Shown here one piece after another: positions 41,644 to 48,123 of a stretch of 64,000 nt of DNA; within the stretch, counting starts at the first letter, position 1, and each line of letters opens with the position of its first letter. Source of the stretch: Bittarella massiliensis (ex Durand et al. 2017) (GTDB taxonomy: Bacteria; Bacillota; Clostridia; Oscillospirales; Ruminococcaceae); assembly GCF_001486165.1 (NCBI RefSeq), contig NZ_LN908977.1, forward strand, positions 505,621 through 569,620. The letters are read 5' to 3'. Position numbers and translations under genes: made by a program. The notes under the pieces are model-generated. The model was not told the origin of the DNA. It ran no database searches and saw only the letters and a program-made list of their open reading frames with translations.

Positions 41644-41942
41644 TTTGCAGCGGGGAGGGGATGTGGTATACTGGTCGCAGAGCGGCTGCTATACCGGGGA
41701 TGGCCCGGCAGATGCGCAAGCACCGTTTGCCCCCTGTCCGCGGCCAAAACCCCACTGCGCCCCCGGCGCCAGTGGTACAACAGCCCAAAAAGCGGCGATG
41801 ATGCGGCCGGTGCGCAGGGCGGATGGGCGCTGTTGGCGCTTTTGCCCCAACGCGCGGGCGATGCCGGTCTGCCCTTGTGGTATCGCAAAAGGGCACCCCC
41901 ACAGCCACAGGGGAAGTTTGACGAGGGAGAGGAGAGAGCGAG
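41644..41942 (+). other. Promoter and long 5' leader of the radical SAM gene
   Basis: TTTGCA (41644-41649), 17 bp, TATACT (41667-41672), then about 260 untranslated GC-rich bases before the ATG. A small GCGC-TGTTG-GCGC stem followed by TTTT lies near 41839-41854, a weak attenuator candidate. No known riboswitch motif was recognised. Confidence 0.45.
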
Positions 41943-42884
41943 ATGGAGCGGACAAACCCCTATCTGTCCCTTTACAAGTGCTGCCGGCTCTGCCCCCGGT
42001 GCTGCGGGGTCGACCGGCTGGCAGGGGAGACCGGCTTTTGCGGTGCAGGGGCCACCCCCAAAATCGCCCGGGCCGCCCTCCACTACTGGGAGGAGCCCTG
42101 CCTCTCGGGCCAGGCGGGGAGCGGGGCGGTCTTTTTCTCCCACTGCACCCTGCGGTGCGTCTACTGCCAAAACGCCGACATCAGCGCCCGCCAGCAGGGG
42201 CAGGAGGTCAGCGAGGAGGAGTTGGCCCAGGTCTTTCTCCACCTGCAAGAGCAGGGGGCCCTCAACATCAACCTGGTCACCCCAGGGCACTACCTGCCCT
42301 CCATCCTCTGGGCGCTGGAATTGGCCCGGGCGCAGGGGCTCCGCCTGCCGGTGGTCTACAACACCAGCGGGTACGAGCGGGTGGAGTGCCTGCGCCTGCT
42401 GCGGGGGAAGGTGCAGGTCTACCTGCCCGACTGCAAGTACCTCTCGGCCGAGACGGCCCGCCGCTATTCGGGGGTGGAGGACTATTTTGGGGTGGCCGTG
42501 GCCGCCCTGGACGAGATGGTGGAGCAGACCGGCCCGCCCCGGCTGGACGAGCGGGGGGTGATGACCGGCGGGGTGATCATCCGCCAGCTGCTGCTGCCCG
42601 GCCGGGTGGGGGAGGCCCAGCGGCTGACGGCAACCCTGCACGCGCGCTACGGCGACCGGGTCTACCTGAGTTTGATGAACCAGTACACCCCCATCCTCCC
42701 CCAGGTGGCGCCTTGGCCGGAACTCTGCCGCACCGTCACCCCCGACGAGTACGACCAGTGGGTGGACCATGCGGTGGACTGCGGGGTGGAAAAGGGCTTT
42801 GTGCAGGAGGGGGACACGGCGGAGGAGAGCTTCATCCCCCCCTTTGACGGCAGCGGCCTGCCCGCCTTTTTGCGGCGGGGGTGA
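41943..42884 (+). CDS. Radical SAM protein (PflA/PflX-like)
   Basis: 313 residues. The Cys-rich start CCRLCPRCCGVDRLAGETGFC is typical of the PflX-like group. Next comes the radical SAM cluster motif CTLRCVYC (about residues 68-75), which holds a [4Fe-4S] and binds S-adenosylmethionine, then NLVTPGHYLPSI and VVYNTSGYE strands of the partial TIM barrel. This group is named after pyruvate formate-lyase activase, but its target is unknown and no glycyl-radical enzyme is adjacent. Confidence 0.9.
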   Translation: MERTNPYLSLYKCCRLCPRCCGVDRLAGETGFCGAGATPKIARAALHYWEEPCLSGQAGSGAVFFSHCTLRCVYCQNADISARQQGQEVSEEELAQVFLHLQEQGALNINLVTPGHYLPSILWALELARAQGLRLPVVYNTSGYERVECLRLLRGKVQVYLPDCKYLSAETARRYSGVEDYFGVAVAALDEMVEQTGPPRLDERGVMTGGVIIRQLLLPGRVGEAQRLTATLHARYGDRVYLSLMNQYTPILPQVAPWPELCRTVTPDEYDQWVDHAVDCGVEKGFVQEGDTAEESFIPPFDGSGLPAFLRRG

Positions 42885-42911
42885 GAGCCGCGCCGGTCTG
42901 TCAAGTTTCTC

Positions 42912-42940
42912 TTGTGAACGGGGGAAAAAACTGCTATACT
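42912..42940 (+). promoter_or_regulatory. Promoter of the folT leader
   Basis: TTGTGA (42912-42917), 17 bp, TATACT (42935-42940). Confidence 0.8.
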
Positions 42941-42951
42941 GGCCTTGCTTA

Positions 42952-43048
42952 AGCAGAGTAGGGGACCGCGCGTTAAGTGCCGCTCGAACGGGGAGTTGTC
43001 GGGCGGACGAAAAGGCGACTTGCGGTGCGGTCCCCGCATCCCGCTGCT
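42952..43048 (+). promoter_or_regulatory. Tetrahydrofolate (THF) riboswitch
   Basis: 97 bases with the THF-I layout: P1 AGCAG/CTGCT; left conserved GAGTAG; GCGTTAAGTGCC junction; GAACGGGGAGTTGTCGGGCG hairpin side; CGAAAAGGCGACTTGCGGTGC; and the right-hand GCATCCCGCT. Downstream is folT, the classic THF-riboswitch gene. Binding of reduced folate should lower folT expression. Confidence 0.92.
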
Positions 43049-43181
43049 GCACGGTGAAGGGGGGACGGGCCGGTCCCGCCCCCGCAATACGTTTCCCGGT
43101 CCCGGCTGCTCTCTCCGCCCGTTGGGGGGATGGCCGGGCCGGGGGCACTCCTTTACGCGATGTGGCAATACCGGCTTGTAC

Positions 43182-43213
43182 GGGGCGGCGCGCTTTGGCG
43201 CACCGCCCCTTTC
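43182..43213 (+). terminator. Candidate expression-platform terminator before folT
   Basis: GGGGCGGCGCGC-TTTG-GCGCACCGCCCC followed by a short TTT. It lies 28 bases before the folT ATG, so riboswitch output could be termination or sequestration of the ribosome site. Confidence 0.55.
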
Positions 43214-43240
43214 TGCTGTCAAGAAAGGAGTGTGTGTCCC

Positions 43241-43810
43241 ATGCAGGAGACAACCAAGACCAAAAACCGATTTCGGCTGGCAGCGAGGGAGTTTCGGACC
43301 CTGTCCAGCCTGGCAGGGGCGTCGATGATGACCGCCCTCAACGTGGTGCTCAGCTTTTTCACCCTTCGTCTCTCCGAGCTGCTCAAGGTGGGCTTCAGCT
43401 TTCTGGCGGTGGCGGCCACCGGCTTCCTCTACGGCCCGCTGCTGGGGGCGGCCGCCGGGGGAGTTGGCGACATCATCAAATACCTCATCCACCCCGACGG
43501 GCCCTACTTCATCGGCTTCACCTTCAACGCCTGCCTCTCCGGCTTTCTCTACGGCCTCTACCTCTACAAAAAGCCGGTGAAACTCTGGCGGGCGGTCTGC
43601 GCCAAACTCACCGTCTCCCTGGTCATCAACCTGGTGCTCAACCCCCTGTTTCTCTCCATCCTCTACGGCAAGGCCTTTGTCCTCATCTCCACCGTGCGGC
43701 TGACCAAACAGCTGGTGATGTTCCCGGTGGACACCGCCCTGCTCTACGGGATGTTGCGGCTGCTGGAACGGGTGCGGGTGAGGCAGACGGGGGGGCCCCT
43801 CTCCCGGTAG
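43241..43810 (+). CDS. folT: Folate ECF transporter S component
   Basis: 189 residues, ATG at 43241 after AAGAAAGGAG. Six hydrophobic segments of an ECF substrate-binding subunit. GFSFLAVAATGFLYGPLLGAAAGGVGDIIKYLIHPDGPYFIGFTFNA is the FolT pattern, and LNPLFLSILYGKAF and KQLVMFPVD follow. Binds folate and works with a shared EcfA-A'-T energising module encoded elsewhere. The THF riboswitch supports the assignment. Confidence 0.94.
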   Translation: MQETTKTKNRFRLAAREFRTLSSLAGASMMTALNVVLSFFTLRLSELLKVGFSFLAVAATGFLYGPLLGAAAGGVGDIIKYLIHPDGPYFIGFTFNACLSGFLYGLYLYKKPVKLWRAVCAKLTVSLVINLVLNPLFLSILYGKAFVLISTVRLTKQLVMFPVDTALLYGMLRLLERVRVRQTGGPLSR

Positions 43811-43879
43811 CACAGTTGAAGCGGTTGCGTGCCCCGGTACCTCAAAACCCAAAATCGAATATGCACTCTCTAACGATCT

Positions 43880-43955
43880 GGGGGTATAGCCCACCCGAGA
43901 AAGCGCTTGAATCGCATTTGGGAGGGCAGCGGGCCGATCCCGCTGCTCTCCATCA
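43880..43955 (+). pseudogene. tRNA-Ala(CGC)-like sequence, diverged
   Basis: Exactly 76 bases fit a tRNA frame: 7-base 5' arm GGGGGTA, T8-A9, anticodon arm CTTGA-ATCGCAT-TTGGG with T33 and anticodon CGC, 5-base variable loop, and perfect T-stem AGCGG/CCGCT ending in ATCA instead of CCA. Defects: D-stem half mispaired, D-loop lacks GG, T-loop is GCCGATC rather than TTCRANN, and two acceptor mismatches. Probably a dead tRNA gene or a tRNA-derived RNA; a terminator follows at once. Confidence 0.55.
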
Positions 43956-43959
43956 GAGG

Positions 43960-44000
43960 AAATCCTTGAAAACACTGTATTTTCAAGGATTTTCTTTTTT
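43960..44000 (+). terminator. Terminator directly after the first tRNA-like sequence
   Basis: AAATCCTTGAAAA / TTTTCAAGGATTT perfect 13-bp stem and a TCTTTTTT tail. Confidence 0.92.
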
Positions 44001-44162
44001 GTGTGCCGTTCTAGCTTTGGTGCGCAGACGTTGCACTCAACGCAGACATACCCTCATATTTTAGAGTATTGTCCAATTTACATAGTTGGTCTTTGTGTGG
44101 TCTGCTGTTCTCTGCCTTGTTTTCTGTATGCAATTCAGCCGCCTGCGCTTATTCCGAATGAG

Positions 44163-44459
44163 CTATACCCTCCTCGCCCCATTTGGCGCGCCAGACGCCG
44201 CAGTAGCTTTTTTGCTTCGCTTCAAGCTCGTCGGAAGTTTTCTTCTACGGCACCCAGTTATCCGGTGCGGGCTGTTCAGCCTGTTTTGGGCTTTCCGCGC
44301 CGCCGCGAGATTAATCACCGTTGTGGAGGGATCGGGGACTTCCTCCATGCCAGGGATCGTGCCCTGTTCCATTACAGAGAGAGCAGGGGAGCGCCGGGGA
44401 TATCCGATGAGGGGGCCTCGGGAACGATAGGCTTCTCCGGGCCTATGTTCCTTTTTCAT
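44163..44459 (-). CDS. Doubtful small ORF in the island
   Basis: Possible 98-residue basic protein, not recognised, with a poorly placed ribosome site. The 44001-44551 stretch otherwise has mixed base composition, no clear gene, and looks like remnants of mobile-element DNA. Confidence 0.2.
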   Translation of the reverse strand: MKKEHRPGEAYRSRGPLIGYPRRSPALSVMEQGTIPGMEEVPDPSTTVINLAAARKAQNRLNSPHRITGCRRRKLPTSLKRSKKATAASGAPNGARRV

Positions 44460-44551
44460 CTGCCATTCGCTAATCTCCCTTTTTGTGGCATAAAAAAGAA
44501 TAACTTTTGCTGGCTGGGGGCTTGTGACCTCCTCTCAATATGTAATTATAT

Positions 44552-44585
44552 GAAAACGTCGCCCATAGTCTTACTTGGGCGGCGT
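44552..44585 (-). terminator. Terminator of the DUF4365 operon
   Basis: On the minus strand ACGCCGCCCA...TGGGCGACGT stem followed by TTTTC, just after the second gene's stop. Confidence 0.75.
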
Positions 44586-44594
44586 TTAGCAACA

Positions 44595-45734
44595 CTATAT
44601 TACTGTAAATTCGCTGACTATTGTGAAAAACCAATGCTTCCTGCTTTTGTCAATCGTCCCGCTGACTCGCACTTCGTTGTCGTCTCGATAAGCGTTACAA
44701 GCTAATGTGTGATTATCGGAAGAAAGATGTAGGATTATAGAGCGCATCTGACCATCAACTTTTGCCAAAAGGCGCACTGTGTTTTCCACTTCATCTCCAT
44801 CATTTGCCATGTTTTTCGACAGCATTTTTATTGTTCCTTCAAGGGTTACATCTTCAATCAATGTGCAATCTTTGTACCGCTTGGATATTTCATCTATAAA
44901 AGCAAAATGGATATTATCCAATATGCAGATTTGGGGTGGTACAACCTTTTGAGTGATAGCCTCTGCGTAATAAATTGATGTTTCAACTATAATATCTTCC
45001 GAACTTTCTGGTTTCAATTTTGAAAGAGCATCACACATATTCGCAGTTATACCATTTTCATATGCATCTTCAATCAAGTCTCCGACTTTAACTTGCCTTT
45101 TGGCAACACGGTCAATTTGGGTAATGGCGGTTCCAATACGTTTAATGATTTTATGTTCAGGCGGCTCAGCCAGGGGAGAGGCAGCTTCCATAAGGTATAG
45201 CTGTTCGTTTTCTTCATCGGCAACTTGCACATCAATATTGATGATAAAGCTGCCAATTTGCGTTTGCCCAAATTGAAAACGTTCAAGAGAACGCTTAGCG
45301 CTATTGTATGTTCGTGCACAAACAGGCTTTGCATTTTCCTCTGCACACGCAGCATACAGGACTAAATCTTTTAAGCCCTCCAAGCAGTGAGCAGCATAGT
45401 CGAGCGGGATTTTCCCCTTTTTACTTTCTTCGGTGATAATACGAAATTGCAATCGGTCTGTATAAGCACTTTTAAGCGCTTCAATAATTTCTTGCTCTGT
45501 TTTCTGATTGATAATTGATAAGGTCTGAATCAGGTCATATACTCGAGAATAAAAATCGGTAGCTTTTTCACTTGCAGGAACAGCAATTGTAAACTCTGGG
45601 TCAAGCCTGTTCTTAAAAGCCCATATTCTGGGATTTTTGAATGTATCATCTCTATCCCACCCAGTAAACAAGAGATATTTCTCTATGGATGCGGAGGTTA
45701 TGCCACTAAGATTCTTCAACAGATAAGAATTCAT
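44595..45734 (-). CDS. Unrecognised 379-residue partner of the DUF4365 protein
   Basis: 379 residues, AT-rich, ATG at 45734 in an ATGA overlap with the upstream gene and with AGGAGG. No membrane segment or signal; mixed alpha/beta, acidic. Visible blocks: an N-terminal SYLLKNLSGITSASIEKYLLFTGWDRDDTFKN (like the N-end of surface-binding or sensor proteins), a central long region with helices (DLIQTLSIINQKTEQEIIEAL), and a C-terminal beta-rich TIKMLSKNM...VEGSGTID-type region. No ATPase, nuclease or TIR motif found. It could be a sensor, inhibitor or effector companion of the nuclease-like protein. Function unknown. Confidence 0.75.
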   Translation of the reverse strand: MNSYLLKNLSGITSASIEKYLLFTGWDRDDTFKNPRIWAFKNRLDPEFTIAVPASEKATDFYSRVYDLIQTLSIINQKTEQEIIEALKSAYTDRLQFRIITEESKKGKIPLDYAAHCLEGLKDLVLYAACAEENAKPVCARTYNSAKRSLERFQFGQTQIGSFIINIDVQVADEENEQLYLMEAASPLAEPPEHKIIKRIGTAITQIDRVAKRQVKVGDLIEDAYENGITANMCDALSKLKPESSEDIIVETSIYYAEAITQKVVPPQICILDNIHFAFIDEISKRYKDCTLIEDVTLEGTIKMLSKNMANDGDEVENTVRLLAKVDGQMRSIILHLSSDNHTLACNAYRDDNEVRVSGTIDKSRKHWFFTIVSEFTVI

Positions 45735-46240
45735 AGTTTTTCGCCTCCTTTCACCTTTTCCATGAGGTCAACTAAGGCGGCTGATGAGAATATTTGACAA
45801 TCAGGTATAGATATTCTCTTTGTTGCCCGATTAATGGTTGGTTCCTGACCCTCTAAAGAGCACCACCATGCGCACTTTTTTAAAACAAGCTGATCTGCGG
45901 AAACATCTAACCACTCATCACTATTTTCCGGAAATACAAGTAGGATTAGAATGTTTGGCAACATTGAACTTTCGGAAATCAAATCATTATAGTTTTTGCT
46001 TTCGAGATCGTATACTACTTTTCCATCTTGAAAAGACACATTGCAGGAACTTTTGAGCTGAAAGTTTATCCCGAAACAGCTTTCACAATAACGCCCACCA
46101 CGATTGATAACATCCTTTATAGTGCCATCAATTCCATAGTCAAATTCGGACTTACCAAAATTGAATCCTGCCTTAGCGATTACAGCACGGACATATGCTT
46201 GGCTTAGTGCTTCTTTTTGATGTTGAATAGTTATGGGCAT
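45731..46240 (-). CDS. DUF4365-like PD-(D/E)XK nuclease-fold protein
   Basis: 169 residues from ATG 46240 (GGGAG ten bases upstream; GTG 46249 less likely). The N-terminal QHQKEALSQAYVRAVIAKAGFNF, then SEFDYGIDGTI and GINFQLKSS, reproduce the DUF4365 layout: helix with Glu10, acidic Asp34/Asp38, and Gln61-x-Lys63, i.e. an Mrr-like D...QxK active site. DUF4365 proteins are often linked to defence islands and mobile DNA. First gene of a two-gene AT-rich operon; its stop overlaps the partner's start. Confidence 0.78.
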   Translation of the reverse strand: MPITIQHQKEALSQAYVRAVIAKAGFNFGKSEFDYGIDGTIKDVINRGGRYCESCFGINFQLKSSCNVSFQDGKVVYDLESKNYNDLISESSMLPNILILLVFPENSDEWLDVSADQLVLKKCAWWCSLEGQEPTINRATKRISIPDCQIFSSAALVDLMEKVKGGEKL

Positions 46241-46278
46241 ATGTCTCACACTCCCGTCAACAGGCTATTTATAGAATA

Positions 46279-46307
46279 ATAATAGCTCACCAACGACTCC
46301 TTTGCAA
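46279..46307 (-). promoter_or_regulatory. Promoter of the DUF4365 operon
   Basis: Minus strand TTGCAA (46302-46307), 17 bp, TATTAT (46279-46284), about 40 bases before the start. The remaining AT-rich stretch 46308-46481 shows no gene. Confidence 0.6.
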
Positions 46308-46481
46308 CAAATTGTTTAAAATGATTGGAAATCAATGGGACACAGATATTCGCGTGCACGCCCAAACAATTCATGGAAAGGTTACTCAAAGAAGTTTTGA
46401 AAGCAGTGCATCCTATATTCTCAAGTTAAAGTGATAAGTTTTCCTGCGCGTTAAAAATACTCTCTCAGGCCCCTTAAAAGG

Positions 46482-46562
46482 GGACGTTACATACTTGTAT
46501 TGAGAGCGCACTTGAATGGCGTTTGGGAGATCAGCGGACCGATTCCACTTATCTCTACCAAA
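46482..46562 (+). pseudogene. tRNA-Ala(GGC)-like sequence, diverged
   Basis: The 3' half is tRNA-like: CTTGA-ATGGCGT-TTGGG anticodon arm with T33 and anticodon GGC, AGATC variable loop, AGCGG-ACCGATT-CCACT T-arm, TATCTCT acceptor strand and ACCA. It is about 76% identical to the 43880 sequence over the last 50 bases and shares the odd anticodon stem. The D-arm is not formable and two extra bases precede the anticodon arm, so it is not a normal tRNA. The boundary on the left is approximate. Confidence 0.5.
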
Positions 46563-46565
46563 ACA

Positions 46566-46603
46566 ACCCTGAAATCTTGTGATTTCAGGGCTGTTTTTTT
46601 TAT
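46566..46603 (+). terminator. Terminator directly after the second tRNA-like sequence
   Basis: CCCTGAAATC-TTGT-GATTTCAGGG stem (extended by CA/TG) and eight T. Confidence 0.92.
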
Positions 46604-46681
46604 ATTGACTGTCCTTTGGGCAAGGGCTTCCCGCAGCTTATCTGTGTTGCTCTCTCCTGCGGACTTGACAGTGCCATAAGA

Positions 46682-46712
46682 GGGGGGAAGGCCTGCGCCT
46701 TCCCCCCTTTTT
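46682..46712 (+). terminator. Hairpin with T-run at the 3' end of the sigma-factor gene
   Basis: GGGGGGAAGGC-CTGC-GCCTTCCCCCC plus five T on the plus strand. On the minus strand, where the sigma-factor gene ends, the tail is only CTCTTAT. Confidence 0.7.
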
Positions 46713-46717
46713 ATCGC

Positions 46718-47908
46718 TTACCCCAGCACCTGCAGCGGACCCTGGGCCCAGTTGCCTGCCAGGTCGCGCACCTTCAGGGTGTAGCGCCCCGGCGGCAGGG
46801 AAAAGCGGACGACACCCTCGCCCTCCGCGTGGGGCTGGGGGGCGTAGACCTCCCCCGTGGGCGCGCAGGCGACGGCGGACGCCCAGTCCACCCCCGAGCC
46901 GCTGTCTTGCAGGGCAATCAGGGTGTCGCTCCCCTCCCGCTCGACCCGGAGGAGGGCGGGGGCCTCGGTGTCCAGGGCGTCCACCGCCACCGAGGTAGTG
47001 GACAGGCGGCTGCCGGCCGCCGCCTCCACCCGGTAGGTGCCGTTTTGCCGGGCGGTGGCCAGGTAGAGGCCGTCCCCCTGGGGGGCAAAGTCCACCGCCC
47101 CTCCCTGGGCGTCGATCAGCCGCACCTGGTCGGCGGTTCGCCCGCCCAGCCGCACAGCGATGGTGGCGGTGTTGGCCGGGTCGCTCACCTGGGCCTCTGC
47201 CGACTGGATGGCGGGGGGCAGGGCCTGCCAGACGGCGACGGTGAGGGCGCCCACCCCCAAAACAGCGGCCGCCGCGGCCCAGCGAGGCACCCGGCGGGCC
47301 GGTTGGGGGGCGCGGCTCGCCACCCGCACGGCCACCCCCAGGGGCAAAACGGTGAGCAGTCCGCCGCCCAGAGCGGCGCGGAGAGCGCCCCGCGCCTCCC
47401 GCAGCAGCCGCTGCACGGTGCTCTGGGAACAGCCCATCTCCCGGGCGGTCTCCGCCAGCTTTTTGCCCTGGTAATAGCGCAGCTGCACCGCCTGGCGCTG
47501 GCGGTCAGGCAGGCTGTCCAGGGCGGCCCGCAGCCGCTGCTGCCGGTCGCTGCGGTCGGCCTGGGCCTCGGGGCCGTTCTCCTCCGGCTCGGCCAGGGTC
47601 AGCAGGGCCTGCTCCCCCTCGGCGGGGCGTTTCTCCCGCCGCAGCACCGCCAGGCAGGCGTAGTAGGTGGTCTTGTTGAGGTAGGCCACCACCGCCTTGC
47701 CCGAGTGGATGTTCCCCATCGACCGGAAAAAGGCGAGATAGCTCTCCTGCACCGCTTCGCCGGCCAACTCCGGGTCCTTTAAAATCCCCAAAGCCCGGCT
47801 CTTTTGCAGGGGGGCGGTGGCGTCGTAGAGGGCGCGAAATGCCGCCTCGTCCCCCTGGCGGGCCGCTTCCAGCCACTGGGCAAGCTGCCCGTGCGTTGCC
47901 TTTTTCAC
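46718..47908 (-). CDS. ECF sigma factor fused to a membrane anchor and extracellular Ig-like domains
   Basis: 396 residues, GTG start at 47908 with GGGGGA upstream. Sigma-70 region 2 (about 20-90, AFRALYDATAPLQKSRAL...YLNKTTYYACLAVLRREKR) and region 4 (about 125-175, SLPDRQRQAVQLRYYQGKKLAETAREMGCSQSTVQRLLREAR) are complete. Then comes one membrane helix (about 209-230) and a 165-residue outside part that looks like two Ig-like domains ending in RYTLKVRDLAGNWAQGP. A sigma factor that carries its own transmembrane sensor is unusual. Divergent from a giant surface protein with related Ig-like domains, its likely target or ligand. Confidence 0.88.
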   Translation of the reverse strand: MKKATHGQLAQWLEAARQGDEAAFRALYDATAPLQKSRALGILKDPELAGEAVQESYLAFFRSMGNIHSGKAVVAYLNKTTYYACLAVLRREKRPAEGEQALLTLAEPEENGPEAQADRSDRQQRLRAALDSLPDRQRQAVQLRYYQGKKLAETAREMGCSQSTVQRLLREARGALRAALGGGLLTVLPLGVAVRVASRAPQPARRVPRWAAAAAVLGVGALTVAVWQALPPAIQSAEAQVSDPANTATIAVRLGGRTADQVRLIDAQGGAVDFAPQGDGLYLATARQNGTYRVEAAAGSRLSTTSVAVDALDTEAPALLRVEREGSDTLIALQDSGSGVDWASAVACAPTGEVYAPQPHAEGEGVVRFSLPPGRYTLKVRDLAGNWAQGPLQVLG

Positions 47909-47946
47909 CTGCTATTTCCCCCTTTTTCGACAAGTCGGTTTTCCCC

Positions 47947-47974
47947 ATTGTAACAAATAAATTTTTCTTTTCAA
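47947..47974 (-). promoter_or_regulatory. Promoter of the ECF sigma gene
   Basis: Minus strand TTGAAA (47969-47974), 16 bp, TACAAT (47947-47952). No vegetative promoter is obvious in front of the divergent surface-protein gene, consistent with ECF control of the latter. Confidence 0.65.
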
Positions 47975-48123
47975 GTTGTGACCACTTTTCCCCCAACCGT
48001 TTCTCTTAGAAAAAAGAAGGGGAAAACAGGCCGTCCGTTAAGCCCCGGTGCGGGCCGGGGGGAGGGGCGGCGGTGCCCCCGAATGCGCGACAGAAAAATA
48101 ATGGAAAAAGGGGAGAGCAGACA

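Noticed and set aside
43880-43955. Functional tRNA-Ala(CGC) gene
   Set aside because: D-loop GG, T-loop TT and part of the D and acceptor pairing are lost and the end is TCA; listed only as tRNA-like.
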